This document shows, piece after piece, positions 14,916 to 21,642 of a DNA stretch of 21,642 bases. The notes below the pieces were generated by a model. It made no database searches, was not told where the DNA came from, and saw nothing but the letters and a program-made list of their open reading frames with translations. The number at the start of each line of letters is the position of its first letter. The stretch's first letter is position 1. The position numbers and the translations under genes were made by a program. The DNA comes from CAZCQP01 sp964500895 (lineage in GTDB: Bacteria > Bacillota > Clostridia > Lachnospirales > JAISER01): the NCBI GenBank assembly GCA_964500895.1, contig CAZCQP010000044.1, forward strand, positions 1-21,642. Direction: 5' to 3'.

Positions 14916-16680
14916 TGACGGTCACCTCCTCGCTGATGAGTCTTTCGATGGCATCCACCAGCTCTTGCTTGATGGTGTCCATGTCTTGCAGGTTTTCTTC
15001 GGTAATGTATTTAGAACGGGCGATACGGTCACGCACCGGCAAATCCATCACTTTCTTCAAATAAACTCCGGCCTCCAGCGCTTTTCTGGCTTCGGTGCCA
15101 AAGCTTAAAATAAGGGAGAGCATTTTGTGTTGCTTGTGCAAGGAAGCAAAGGAGTCGATTTCATGGAAAGCATTTTGCTGCAAGTAGTCCTCACGGATAG
15201 ACTTGGCCAGTTCCAGCTTCAGCTGGTCTTTTTCGGAAAGGGCATCGTAACCAACCAGACGCACAATTTCCTCCAATTCAGACTCTTCCTGCAAAATGGA
15301 CATGGTTTCCTGCACCAGTGCGCTCCAGTCCTCGGCAATGTTTTTATCAATCCAGCCTGTTATTTTGTCTAAGTACAAGCTGTAGGAGTTCAGCCAGTTA
15401 ATGGCCGGGAAGTGGCGGCGGTACGCCAGGTTGGCATCCAAGCCCCAGAACACCTTAACAATACGCAGGGTGGCTTGGGTAACCGGCTCGGACAAGTCGC
15501 CGCCCGGAGGGGACACAGCGCCGATAGCCGTTAATGTACCGATTCTGCCATCCGAGCCCAGGCATTCCACTTTGCCTGCACGTTCATAGAACTCGGCCAA
15601 ACGGGAACCCAGGTAAGCGGGGTAACCTTCTTCACCAGGCATTTCTTCCAAACGGCCGGACATTTCACGCAAAGCTTCTGCCCAACGGGAAGAGGAGTCG
15701 GCCATAAGGGCCACGGAGTAACCCATGTCACGGAAATATTCCGCAATGGTGATGCCGGTGTAGATGGAAGCTTCACGGGCGGCCACAGGCATGTTGGAGG
15801 TGTTGGCAATGAGCACCGTACGTTTCATCAAAGGTTCGCCGGAACGGGGGTCTAAAAGCTCTGGGAACTCATTCAAAACGTCGGTCATTTCGTTGCCACG
15901 TTCGCCACAGCCAACGTAAACCACAATTTCCACGTCGGACCACTTGGCGAACTGATGCTGCACCACGGTCTTGCCGCTGCCGAAGGGGCCGGGCACACAA
16001 GCGGTGCCGCCTTTGGTTACAGGGAAGAGGGTATCAATAATCCGTTGGCCTGTTAACATAGGGGCTTCCGGGTTTAATTTTTGTTTCACCGGGCGGCCAC
16101 GGCGCACCGGCCATTTTTGCATCATGATGACGTTCACGTCGCCTTTGTCTGTTTCCAGAACGGCAACGGTTTCTTCAATGGTGAAAGCGCCGGATTCAAT
16201 GCTTTTAATTTTACCGGACACATTAGGAGGAATCATAATTTTTTGCACCACAAGAATGTTTTCCTGCACAGTACCAATGATGTCCCCAGCTTTCACCATG
16301 TCTCCAACTTTGGCGGTGGGTTCAAAAATCCACTTTTTATTTCTGTCCAAAGAGGAGACGTTTACGCCTCTTTCAATAAAGTCTCCAACGCTTTCTTTAA
16401 TAACGTCCAAAGGCCGTTGGATACCGTCAAACATCGCTTCTGCCAAACCAGGGCCCAGCTCTACGCTAAGGGGTTCCCCGGTGGTGTACACAGGTTCACC
16501 CGGCCCAAGCATGGAGGTCTCTTCATAAACCTGGATGGAGGCGGTGGAGCCACGCATTTCAATGATTTCGCCAATCAAATGCTTGTCAGACACCCGCACC
16601 ACGTCGTATATTCTGGCGTGACCCATCCCTTCGGCAATGACCAAAGGCCCGGACACTTTTACAATTCTACCAATCTCCAA
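14908..16680 (-). CDS. ntpA: V-type ATP synthase/ATPase catalytic subunit A
   Basis: 590 residues. The catalytic subunit hydrolyses or makes ATP at the A-B interface in the cytoplasmic head. Order: beta-barrel (1-70), the V/A-type bulge insertion (about 110-190), the nucleotide-binding core with Walker A GPFGSGKT (231-238, Lys237) and catalytic Glu261 (GCGERGNEM), then MADSSSRWAEALREMSGR and a helical C-terminal domain. The start is TTG at 16680 (TTG-GAG-ATT, giving MEIGRIV), with AAGG about 9 nt upstream; it lies 6 nt after the F-subunit stop. No key residue is missing. Only the family-typical presence of the insertion separates it from F-type beta subunits, and it is unambiguous. Confidence 0.97.
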   Translation of the reverse strand: MEIGRIVKVSGPLVIAEGMGHARIYDVVRVSDKHLIGEIIEMRGSTASIQVYEETSMLGPGEPVYTTGEPLSVELGPGLAEAMFDGIQRPLDVIKESVGDFIERGVNVSSLDRNKKWIFEPTAKVGDMVKAGDIIGTVQENILVVQKIMIPPNVSGKIKSIESGAFTIEETVAVLETDKGDVNVIMMQKWPVRRGRPVKQKLNPEAPMLTGQRIIDTLFPVTKGGTACVPGPFGSGKTVVQHQFAKWSDVEIVVYVGCGERGNEMTDVLNEFPELLDPRSGEPLMKRTVLIANTSNMPVAAREASIYTGITIAEYFRDMGYSVALMADSSSRWAEALREMSGRLEEMPGEEGYPAYLGSRLAEFYERAGKVECLGSDGRIGTLTAIGAVSPPGGDLSEPVTQATLRIVKVFWGLDANLAYRRHFPAINWLNSYSLYLDKITGWIDKNIAEDWSALVQETMSILQEESELEEIVRLVGYDALSEKDQLKLELAKSIREDYLQQNAFHEIDSFASLHKQHKMLSLILSFGTEARKALEAGVYLKKVMDLPVRDRIARSKYITEENLQDMDTIKQELVDAIERLISEEVTVNA

Positions 16681-16686
16681 GTTATC

Positions 16687-17049
16687 TTACCTTCCTTCAT
16701 CTAAAATATTAATACCCACCGCTTTTTCCACATTGCTGCTAATGCGGGCTTTGCCTATGCCCAGGCTGCCCTTGCTGCCCGGAATTAAAATAATGGCGGG
16801 CAACATTTCCCGGTTGTACCGGTCTATGGTTTCCGGCATGGTTTCGGCTACCTGCTCTGTAATGAAGATGATGCCGTAGTTATCCCGGGCCAGTTTGTCC
16901 ACAATTTTGCGGTTTTCTTCGGCCTCGCTTTCAACCACGGGGAACACGGAAAACCCAAAGGCTTTGAAACACAGGACAGAGTCCTTGTCGCCAACCACGC
17001 CGATACGGGCGGAGCGTGCGGGTGTGTTATCACTAGGCATAGTTATCAC
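16687..17049 (-). CDS. ntpG: V-type ATP synthase/ATPase subunit F (NtpG equivalent)
   Basis: 120 residues. Subunit F packs on the D shaft and modulates ATPase activity in the central stalk. The family signature RIGVVGDKDSVLCFKAFG (about 15-32) is followed by a Rossmann-like body with GIIFITEQVAE (59-69) and IILIPG. The N-terminus is about 10 residues longer than usual. Start: GTG 17049 has AAAGGA 8 nt upstream; ATG 17040, three codons later, overlaps the C-subunit stop (ATGCCTAG) and is an equally fair choice. The gene overlaps the end of subunit C. Confidence 0.92.
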   Translation of the reverse strand: MITMPSDNTPARSARIGVVGDKDSVLCFKAFGFSVFPVVESEAEENRKIVDKLARDNYGIIFITEQVAETMPETIDRYNREMLPAIILIPGSKGSLGIGKARISSNVEKAVGINILDEGR

Positions 17050-18031
17050 GCAGCCTTTCCTTTAAGATTTCCGTTTGGATGTTGTTTTGCTTGCAGGTTA
17101 ACAAAAGCCGGATTTGCTTAATTTCGTTTTCTTTTGCAACAATGTAGGCAAAGAGGGGCTCGGGGCCAAAGGCAATGAGCTTCGCCTCCTTTATGGCGTT
17201 TAACAGGGCGTTGTCCGCAAGCTTTTCCATGGCGGAAAAGTCTCCGGTTTTGTCGTAGTGTTCAATGGTTTCCCGAATGATGGGGCCAAAGGGGCTGTAG
17301 GCAAACACTTCGCTTAAAGATTCTACAGGCTTGTCGTAGCTGTCTGCAAATAAATCTTCATCGGCGTTGCCCCCGTCTATCAGGGTGTTTTCCAGGAACT
17401 TAGACCCTTTTTGCATGTTCTTCACACGCAAAAGCGTTTTGGCGTTGTAAAAATCCACCTGGGCCTTCACATAGTCTGTAATGAAGGTGTTGTCCATTTC
17501 CTGGCACAATTCCAGCATATGGGCAAACATGGCTTTGTCCAACACCACATCCACCAGTTGAGGGTCTTTGGTTTCCTCGAAAGCAGCCTTGGCTTGGTCT
17601 ATGGCTTCGGCCATGTATTCCGGCAAAGACTTGGAATCTGCCCCGGCCACATAGTCCACCAACAGCTTGGGTGCAATTTCGGTTATGGGCATGTACAACG
17701 CATCATCGCTTTTGCCCAAATAATAAGCTTTTATGGCTACCTTCATGTTGTGGTAATCATACTTTGCGCTTAACACATCCACCAGCATAGGCTCTGGACA
17801 CAGGTTGTAGAGCATGTCGTACACCCGTTTCAGCTCTGCCTTCAACACGGTTTCATAGTCGTCCATGCGCTCCAACGACGAAAAGTCCAGCTCGCTGTTT
17901 TGAGAGAGCATTTTAAGCGCCTCATCAAAGGAAGGGGTGTCGATAACCCGGTCGAAGCCTTGTGTGGTGAGTATGCGTTTTTCCACGGCCCGCAAATAGC
18001 CGGTTGCTTCCGCAAAATCTGTCTCTTTCAA
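17033..18031 (-). CDS. ntpC: V-type ATP synthase/ATPase subunit C (d-like, rotor-to-ring adaptor)
   Basis: 332 residues, all-helical, of the V-ATPase d/AC39 family (E. hirae NtpC). It sits on the membrane ring and connects the central stalk D-F to the c-ring. The N-terminal pattern KETDFAEATGYLRAVEKRIL matches family members, and the AKYDYHNMKVAIKAYYLG block near 100 is typical. I chose TTG 18031 because it reproduces the usual (M)K-x-T-D-F N-terminus with GGAGG 7 nt upstream. GTG 18037 is an alternative, and a TTG at 18064 would lie before the ribosome binding site. It begins 16 nt after the subunit E stop. Confidence 0.92.
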   Translation of the reverse strand: MKETDFAEATGYLRAVEKRILTTQGFDRVIDTPSFDEALKMLSQNSELDFSSLERMDDYETVLKAELKRVYDMLYNLCPEPMLVDVLSAKYDYHNMKVAIKAYYLGKSDDALYMPITEIAPKLLVDYVAGADSKSLPEYMAEAIDQAKAAFEETKDPQLVDVVLDKAMFAHMLELCQEMDNTFITDYVKAQVDFYNAKTLLRVKNMQKGSKFLENTLIDGGNADEDLFADSYDKPVESLSEVFAYSPFGPIIRETIEHYDKTGDFSAMEKLADNALLNAIKEAKLIAFGPEPLFAYIVAKENEIKQIRLLLTCKQNNIQTEILKERLRDNYA

Positions 18032-18047
18032 AGGCACGCCTCCCTCC

Positions 18048-18632
18048 TTAGAACAAGTTTTCAACCACTAGAACCTCCAGCTCTTCCCGGTAATAATCCA
18101 GAAGGGCTTCGTAGGTGTTGTTGTTTTCAATGCCGCCTTTGGTTAGAATAAAGCCACCTTCAATGTCCCGCCCGTCTTTGTCCACGGTCAGTTCGCCTTT
18201 TAAGCCTTTGGCTTTTAGCTTGTCATTAATGGCTGCAATGTTCACGGAACCATAGCGTTTGGGCAATATTAAAGTTTCATCGCCGCTAATGCCCAGGTAA
18301 AGCAAATAGCCTTCCAAAAACTTGGCATATTCAGCTTCCGGCAGTTCTTTCAGCTTGGCCACAGCCATAGCAAAAGCCTGGTCAATTACATCTTGCTTGG
18401 CTTTCAGCTTTTTATCCCGGATGGAAAGTTTTTGCCCGGCAATGATTTGCTCTTTTTCCCGGGCTGCTTCCGTTTGGGCAGCGTTTAAAATCTGCTCTTT
18501 TTTGGCGTTGGCAGCGTCTACCTTTTCCTGAATAAGCTTTTGGGCGTTTGCGTTGGCGGCGTCTAATATGGACTGTGCCTTTGTGTTACAGTCCTGGGTG
18601 ATCTTATCAATCAAAGCTTCTAAATTAGACAT
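18048..18632 (-). CDS. ntpE: V-type ATP synthase/ATPase subunit E (peripheral stalk)
   Basis: 194 residues from ATG 18632. Subunit E pairs with the G/H-type stalk protein to form the stator that stops the head from rotating. An N-terminal coiled-coil region rich in Ala, Lys and Glu (about 1-95) leads to a globular head-binding domain (about 95-190) with the typical end GGFILTKGGIENNNTYEALLD. The Shine-Dalgarno AAGGA (18643-18647) lies 10 nt upstream; GTG 18638 is a possible alternative adding two residues. It follows subunit K by 15 nt. Confidence 0.92.
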   Translation of the reverse strand: MSNLEALIDKITQDCNTKAQSILDAANANAQKLIQEKVDAANAKKEQILNAAQTEAAREKEQIIAGQKLSIRDKKLKAKQDVIDQAFAMAVAKLKELPEAEYAKFLEGYLLYLGISGDETLILPKRYGSVNIAAINDKLKAKGLKGELTVDKDGRDIEGGFILTKGGIENNNTYEALLDYYREELEVLVVENLF

Positions 18633-18647
18633 ATACACACGTCCTTC

Positions 18648-19130
18648 TTATTTCGGATAGGTAACAAACAACAGAATAATCGAGGCAACGAAGCCCAGGA
18701 TGGCGTAGGTTTCAACGATAGCGGCAAAGATGATGCCTTTGGTTGTTTGGTCTGGGTTTTTTGCTAAAATTTGAAGACCGGCAGCAGACACTTGGCCTTG
18801 AGCAATGCCAGAGAACAAGCCAGCGAAGCCTACAGGCAGACCGGCAGCAAACAGGTACATACCTTGGGACATACTGATGTCACCAGCAGCCAATTGCAGG
18901 GCAATAAGGAAACCAATGATGAAGCCGTAAAGGCCTTGTGTACCGGGCAGAAGTTGAAGAATAAGGGCTTTACCAAATTTTTCTGGTTCGGCGGTAACAA
19001 TGCCGGCTGCTGTTTTACCTACAATACCGCAACCTTTTGCAGAGCCGATACCAGCCAAAAATACCGCGAAAGCTGCACCCATTACTGCGAATACATAGCC
19101 GCCGGTTGTAACGCTTAAAAGATCCTTCAT
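18648..19130 (-). CDS. ntpK: V-type ATP synthase/ATPase subunit K (proteolipid ring, Na+-binding signature)
   Basis: 160 residues forming four transmembrane helices, a fused double hairpin like E. hirae NtpK (156 residues). The ring carries the ion across the membrane. Ion-site residues are all present: Leu61, Thr64 and Gln65 in LQLLPGTQGLYG, Gln111 in SGIAQGQ, and Glu140 in VETYAILG, matching L61, T64, Q65, Q110 and E139 of NtpK; this set is known to bind Na+. ATG 19130 lies 8 nt after GGAGG, so the in-frame TTG at 19136 is less likely. The strong GGAGGA ribosome binding site suits the high copy number of K in the ring. The gap to subunit I is 31 nt. Confidence 0.97.
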   Translation of the reverse strand: MKDLLSVTTGGYVFAVMGAAFAVFLAGIGSAKGCGIVGKTAAGIVTAEPEKFGKALILQLLPGTQGLYGFIIGFLIALQLAAGDISMSQGMYLFAAGLPVGFAGLFSGIAQGQVSAAGLQILAKNPDQTTKGIIFAAIVETYAILGFVASIILLFVTYPK

Positions 19131-19161
19131 GAACAATTCCTCCTAATTAAATAATAAGTTT

Positions 19162-21147
19162 TTATTTAATATTAATTGATTGATTCATCAGCTTGAAGGG
19201 CTTAAACGGCTTGCCGCCCCCTTCATAGAACTTGCCGAAATACTCTACGTATTGCAAACGGCAGGTATGCACGTATGCACCTAAAACACCTAGCCCCAGG
19301 TTCAAGGTTTGGCCAAACACAAAGATGAGTGTGCCAAAAATCACTTTGGTGATTGGGTTGGGCATTAGGCTGGCCATAATGTTAAAGGACATGGCGATGT
19401 ATGCGCCGGATAATGCCAGCGCCACCAGACGGGTGTAGGACACAATGTCCCCCACGTAGCTGGTTAAGCCATATACTCCAAAGAGCCCACCGGCAAGCTT
19501 TGTGCCCAAAGAGCCGTTTTCCCGGCCTTGGGTTAAGGTTAAGCCGATGATCATGGCCCAAAACGTCCATTTGCAAGCGGCAGTTAAACCAGGGCTTAAC
19601 ATGCCAGACATGCCTACAATAAAGCCGATGCCGGATAATACGCAAAGCATCCAAAACAGTGAATCAAAGATTGCTGCCAAGAATTGGCCTTCCTTAATGA
19701 GCATATACCCTTTAATGGCCACACCGGCAATGATTTGGAAAACGCCGATAACCAAGGAAAGGACAATCATGGTTACAATGTCTAAACGGGAATCTAAAAT
19801 GGCTTTATAACCCGTTTCGCTGTCCGGTGAGGCAATGGGTGTAAAGACCGATACGCCAAAGGCAGAGCCGAACAACAGCCCGGCAAAAATCACCGAAAAG
19901 CTTAGGACAAACAAAAACTTCATGAAGTTATGGGTGCCCTGGGGCAGGTGCAAAAACCGGGTTGCAATGAAAGATGCAAGAAGCAAAATCAACCCGTAAC
20001 CCATGTCTCCCACCATAATGCCGAAAAATAAGATGTAGAACGGCGTTAAAAGGGGTGTTGGGTCTAATTCATTGTACCGGGGCAGGGCATACATGTTGGT
20101 AATGCCCTCGAAAATGGACACCAGCTTGTTGTTTTTAAGCTTGATGGGCACTTCCAGGGAATCTTTGGCCACTTCTTCTTTTTCCAGCACATACTCTTTG
20201 CCGCAGCATGTAGCCAAAATTTGGTCAAGTTGGTTAAATTCTTCACAAGCGACCCAACCTTCAATGATGACTACGTTGGAAATGGTTAAAAAGTTTTCAC
20301 AAACTTTGGCCCGTTCCAACAATGTTTTGTAATAATCCAGTGCAATTAAAAGCTTAGGGTATTCCCCGGCAAACTGCGCCACTTGGCTTTTAATGGCCTC
20401 TTCTTGCTCGTCCAATGCCCGGATGCGGCTTTCGTTTTCTGCAATTTGCAGTGCAGGCACCTGGGTTAAATTAACAGATGCTTTTGAAAAACCATTGTTT
20501 TTCAATAATGTAAAAGCATCATCCGCAGCTTCGGCACCAACCAGGCATAAGATGGCGCTTTCATCTTTGTTTTTGCCCACCAATTCCACGTAACTTTCAG
20601 GGAAGGCGGCTACTACAGCTTCTTTCACCACTTGCGGGTCTGTTTTGTTCACCGTGCCCACAAAGGCAGCAATGTGCTTCAGTTGATCCAGCTCTTTGGT
20701 AGAGGTATCCAAGCCCAGCCAGTTTTTCAGGTTTTCGTTGTCTGCCTTCAGCTTGTTTTTCTCTGCCTTAACAGCCTTAAGCTGCTCGTCCTGCTCTTTC
20801 ACCTTGCCATAGGTGGTGTTGTAGTCGTATTTGGCTGTAAAATTGTCGAACTCTGCAAAGGACAGCTGGGTGGGGGGAGTGGTCAGCGCCTTTAACCCGG
20901 TGGGCATTTCCACAAACGGGCGGATTTTTTCTTGCAAAAACTTAATTTTGGAAACTTCGCTTTCATGGGCGGACACCATTTCCCTGGATGAATCCCGCCG
21001 TAAAAACTCTAATGCCTCCAGATCACTGTCTTGCAAATCTTTGAAATGGACGCCTTCAAATATTTGCAGCGCTTTAAGCAACTGATTTTTAAACGATTCA
21101 AAGGTCAAGATAGTGAACTTGTTCATCTTAACAACAGCCATAGCCAT
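19162..21147 (-). CDS. ntpI: V-type ATP synthase/ATPase subunit I (membrane stator, a-subunit)
   Basis: 661 residues. The N-terminal half (about 1-345) is cytoplasmic, with heptad-rich coiled coil (about 85-135 and 225-270) that meets the peripheral stalks. The C-terminal half (about 360-640) holds about eight transmembrane helices beginning at PFYILFFGIMVGDMGYGL. Arg573 in SYTRLVALALSG is the conserved arginine that faces the proteolipid ring and is essential for ion passage. ATG 21147 follows AAAGGA; ATG 21141, two codons later, is possible. It overlaps the end of the first gene by 20 nt in another frame, implying translational coupling. Confidence 0.95.
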   Translation of the reverse strand: MAMAVVKMNKFTILTFESFKNQLLKALQIFEGVHFKDLQDSDLEALEFLRRDSSREMVSAHESEVSKIKFLQEKIRPFVEMPTGLKALTTPPTQLSFAEFDNFTAKYDYNTTYGKVKEQDEQLKAVKAEKNKLKADNENLKNWLGLDTSTKELDQLKHIAAFVGTVNKTDPQVVKEAVVAAFPESYVELVGKNKDESAILCLVGAEAADDAFTLLKNNGFSKASVNLTQVPALQIAENESRIRALDEQEEAIKSQVAQFAGEYPKLLIALDYYKTLLERAKVCENFLTISNVVIIEGWVACEEFNQLDQILATCCGKEYVLEKEEVAKDSLEVPIKLKNNKLVSIFEGITNMYALPRYNELDPTPLLTPFYILFFGIMVGDMGYGLILLLASFIATRFLHLPQGTHNFMKFLFVLSFSVIFAGLLFGSAFGVSVFTPIASPDSETGYKAILDSRLDIVTMIVLSLVIGVFQIIAGVAIKGYMLIKEGQFLAAIFDSLFWMLCVLSGIGFIVGMSGMLSPGLTAACKWTFWAMIIGLTLTQGRENGSLGTKLAGGLFGVYGLTSYVGDIVSYTRLVALALSGAYIAMSFNIMASLMPNPITKVIFGTLIFVFGQTLNLGLGVLGAYVHTCRLQYVEYFGKFYEGGGKPFKPFKLMNQSINIK

Positions 21148-21454
21148 TCACAATCCTTTCCACAATTAATTGAATTGTTTTATCCAGCTTTTGCTTATCT
21201 GGATTTGCAATTTGCGAGAGCACAGCTTCACCCTCTGCCATAAGCGGCTCGCAAGCTTGTTGCGCTTCGTCCTGGGCTTTTTGAAGCATTTGCGCCCTGG
21301 CAGCGTTGGCTTGGTTTAAAATTTCTTTGTGTTGCGTTTCCCCCTGGGCTTCTGCGTTTTTCAAAATTTGCTTGGCTTGTTCCGTGGCTTTTTGCACCAC
21401 TTCGTTACCGGCGTCCTCTGCCTGCTTGATTTTGATGATTGCTTCTTTTGCCAA
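21128..21454 (-). CDS. ntpF: V-type ATP synthase/ATPase peripheral stalk subunit (G/H-type, NtpF position)
   Basis: 108 residues, nearly all predicted coiled coil, rich in Ala, Gln, Glu and Lys with regular heptads (about 1-75). It ends in a short amphipathic segment (KLDKTIQLIVERIVNG) and a Cys-Cys terminus. By size, composition and position as first gene before subunit I it is the G/H/NtpF stalk partner of subunit E; sequence identity alone is weak in this family. The start is TTG 21454, supported by AAGGGGGTGA just upstream, a very strong Shine-Dalgarno match. It opens the operon. Confidence 0.82.
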   Translation of the reverse strand: MAKEAIIKIKQAEDAGNEVVQKATEQAKQILKNAEAQGETQHKEILNQANAARAQMLQKAQDEAQQACEPLMAEGEAVLSQIANPDKQKLDKTIQLIVERIVNGYGCC

Positions 21455-21489
21455 ATTTTCACCCCCTTAACAAAGTGATGTTATTGAAG

Positions 21490-21511
21490 CGCACCAACGG
21501 TTTTGGTGCGT
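21490..21511 (-). other. Leader hairpin of the V-ATPase operon
   Basis: On the minus strand CGCACCAA and TTGGTGCG pair around the loop AACCG, about 40 nt before the first start codon. No T-tract follows, so it is not a terminator; it may stabilise the mRNA 5' end or bind a regulator. Confidence 0.45.
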
Positions 21512-21530
21512 AAGGCAAAACCTTCCAGAC

Positions 21531-21559
21531 ATTGTATCACAATACAGCGGAAATATTAA
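21531..21559 (-). promoter_or_regulatory. Promoter of the V-ATPase operon
   Basis: Read on the minus strand: extended -10 TGATACAAT (hexamer 21531-21536), a 17-nt spacer and -35 TTAATA (21554-21559). The start site would be near 21524, giving a leader of about 70 nt. The AT-rich sequence up to the window edge (21560-21642) holds no gene that I can see; TAGACA-like elements there could be a second, weaker promoter. Confidence 0.6.
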
Positions 21560-21642
21560 GCGAAAATTTAATTTTTGGCACAATAAGCATATAAGTACCA
21601 TATTGTCTATAATTTTACAAAAATATTTTTAGAATAGTCGTT

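Noticed and set aside
13977..16704. Long plus-strand open frames opposite the V-ATPase A and B genes (for example 13977-14591, 14644-15108, 16081-16704)
   Set aside because: They are antisense shadows of strongly conserved genes, lack ribosome binding sites and have no recognisable domains.

Overview
The window looks like the chromosome of a low-to-mid-GC anaerobic Firmicute of class Clostridia (inference). Grounds: Gram-positive Shine-Dalgarno sequences, several TTG starts, a surface protein anchored by S-layer-homology (SLH) repeats, a Na+-type V-ATPase in the gene order of the Enterococcus hirae ntp operon, and a LexA-box-like palindrome of the Firmicute type. I see no phage, insertion sequence, CRISPR array, rRNA or tRNA gene.

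Layout. 1-1251 (-): a class II aldolase/adducin protein with a second, degenerate copy of the domain, running off the left edge. It is divergent from a long three-domain aminopeptidase P (1450-3234, +), with back-to-back promoters between them. A 157-bp imperfect palindrome (3239-3395) separates that gene from the convergent tmcAL gene (3407-4660, -), whose product acetylates tRNA. Next comes a (+) cluster, cheR-cheA-cheW and a secreted fibronectin-III-like/SLH surface protein (4788-10436), ending at a strong bidirectional terminator.

On the (-) strand, 10483-12602 holds a two-gene DNA-repair-like unit: a radical SAM protein of the TIGR03916 type and a TIGR03915/DUF4130 protein. Their coding regions overlap by 76 nt. 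A 14-bp palindrome matching the Firmicute LexA box overlaps the -35 region of this unit, so it may belong to the SOS regulon. A multi-hairpin spacer (12687-12770) and a terminator (12795-12821) separate it from the V-ATPase operon.

The rest (12829-21454, -) is a nine-gene V/A-type ATPase operon in the order stalk G/H, I, K, E, C, F, A, B, D. Spacing is tight and several genes overlap; a promoter and a leader hairpin lie upstream. The K proteolipid keeps every residue known to bind Na+ in E. hirae NtpK, so the enzyme probably couples ATP to Na+ transport. Together the window carries ion-motive energy metabolism, peptide turnover, tRNA modification, a chemosensory module and a DNA-repair cassette. 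The most interesting parts are the LexA-box-controlled radical SAM pair, the large palindrome, the tandem aldolase with a dead second domain, and the SLH protein joined to the chemotaxis genes.
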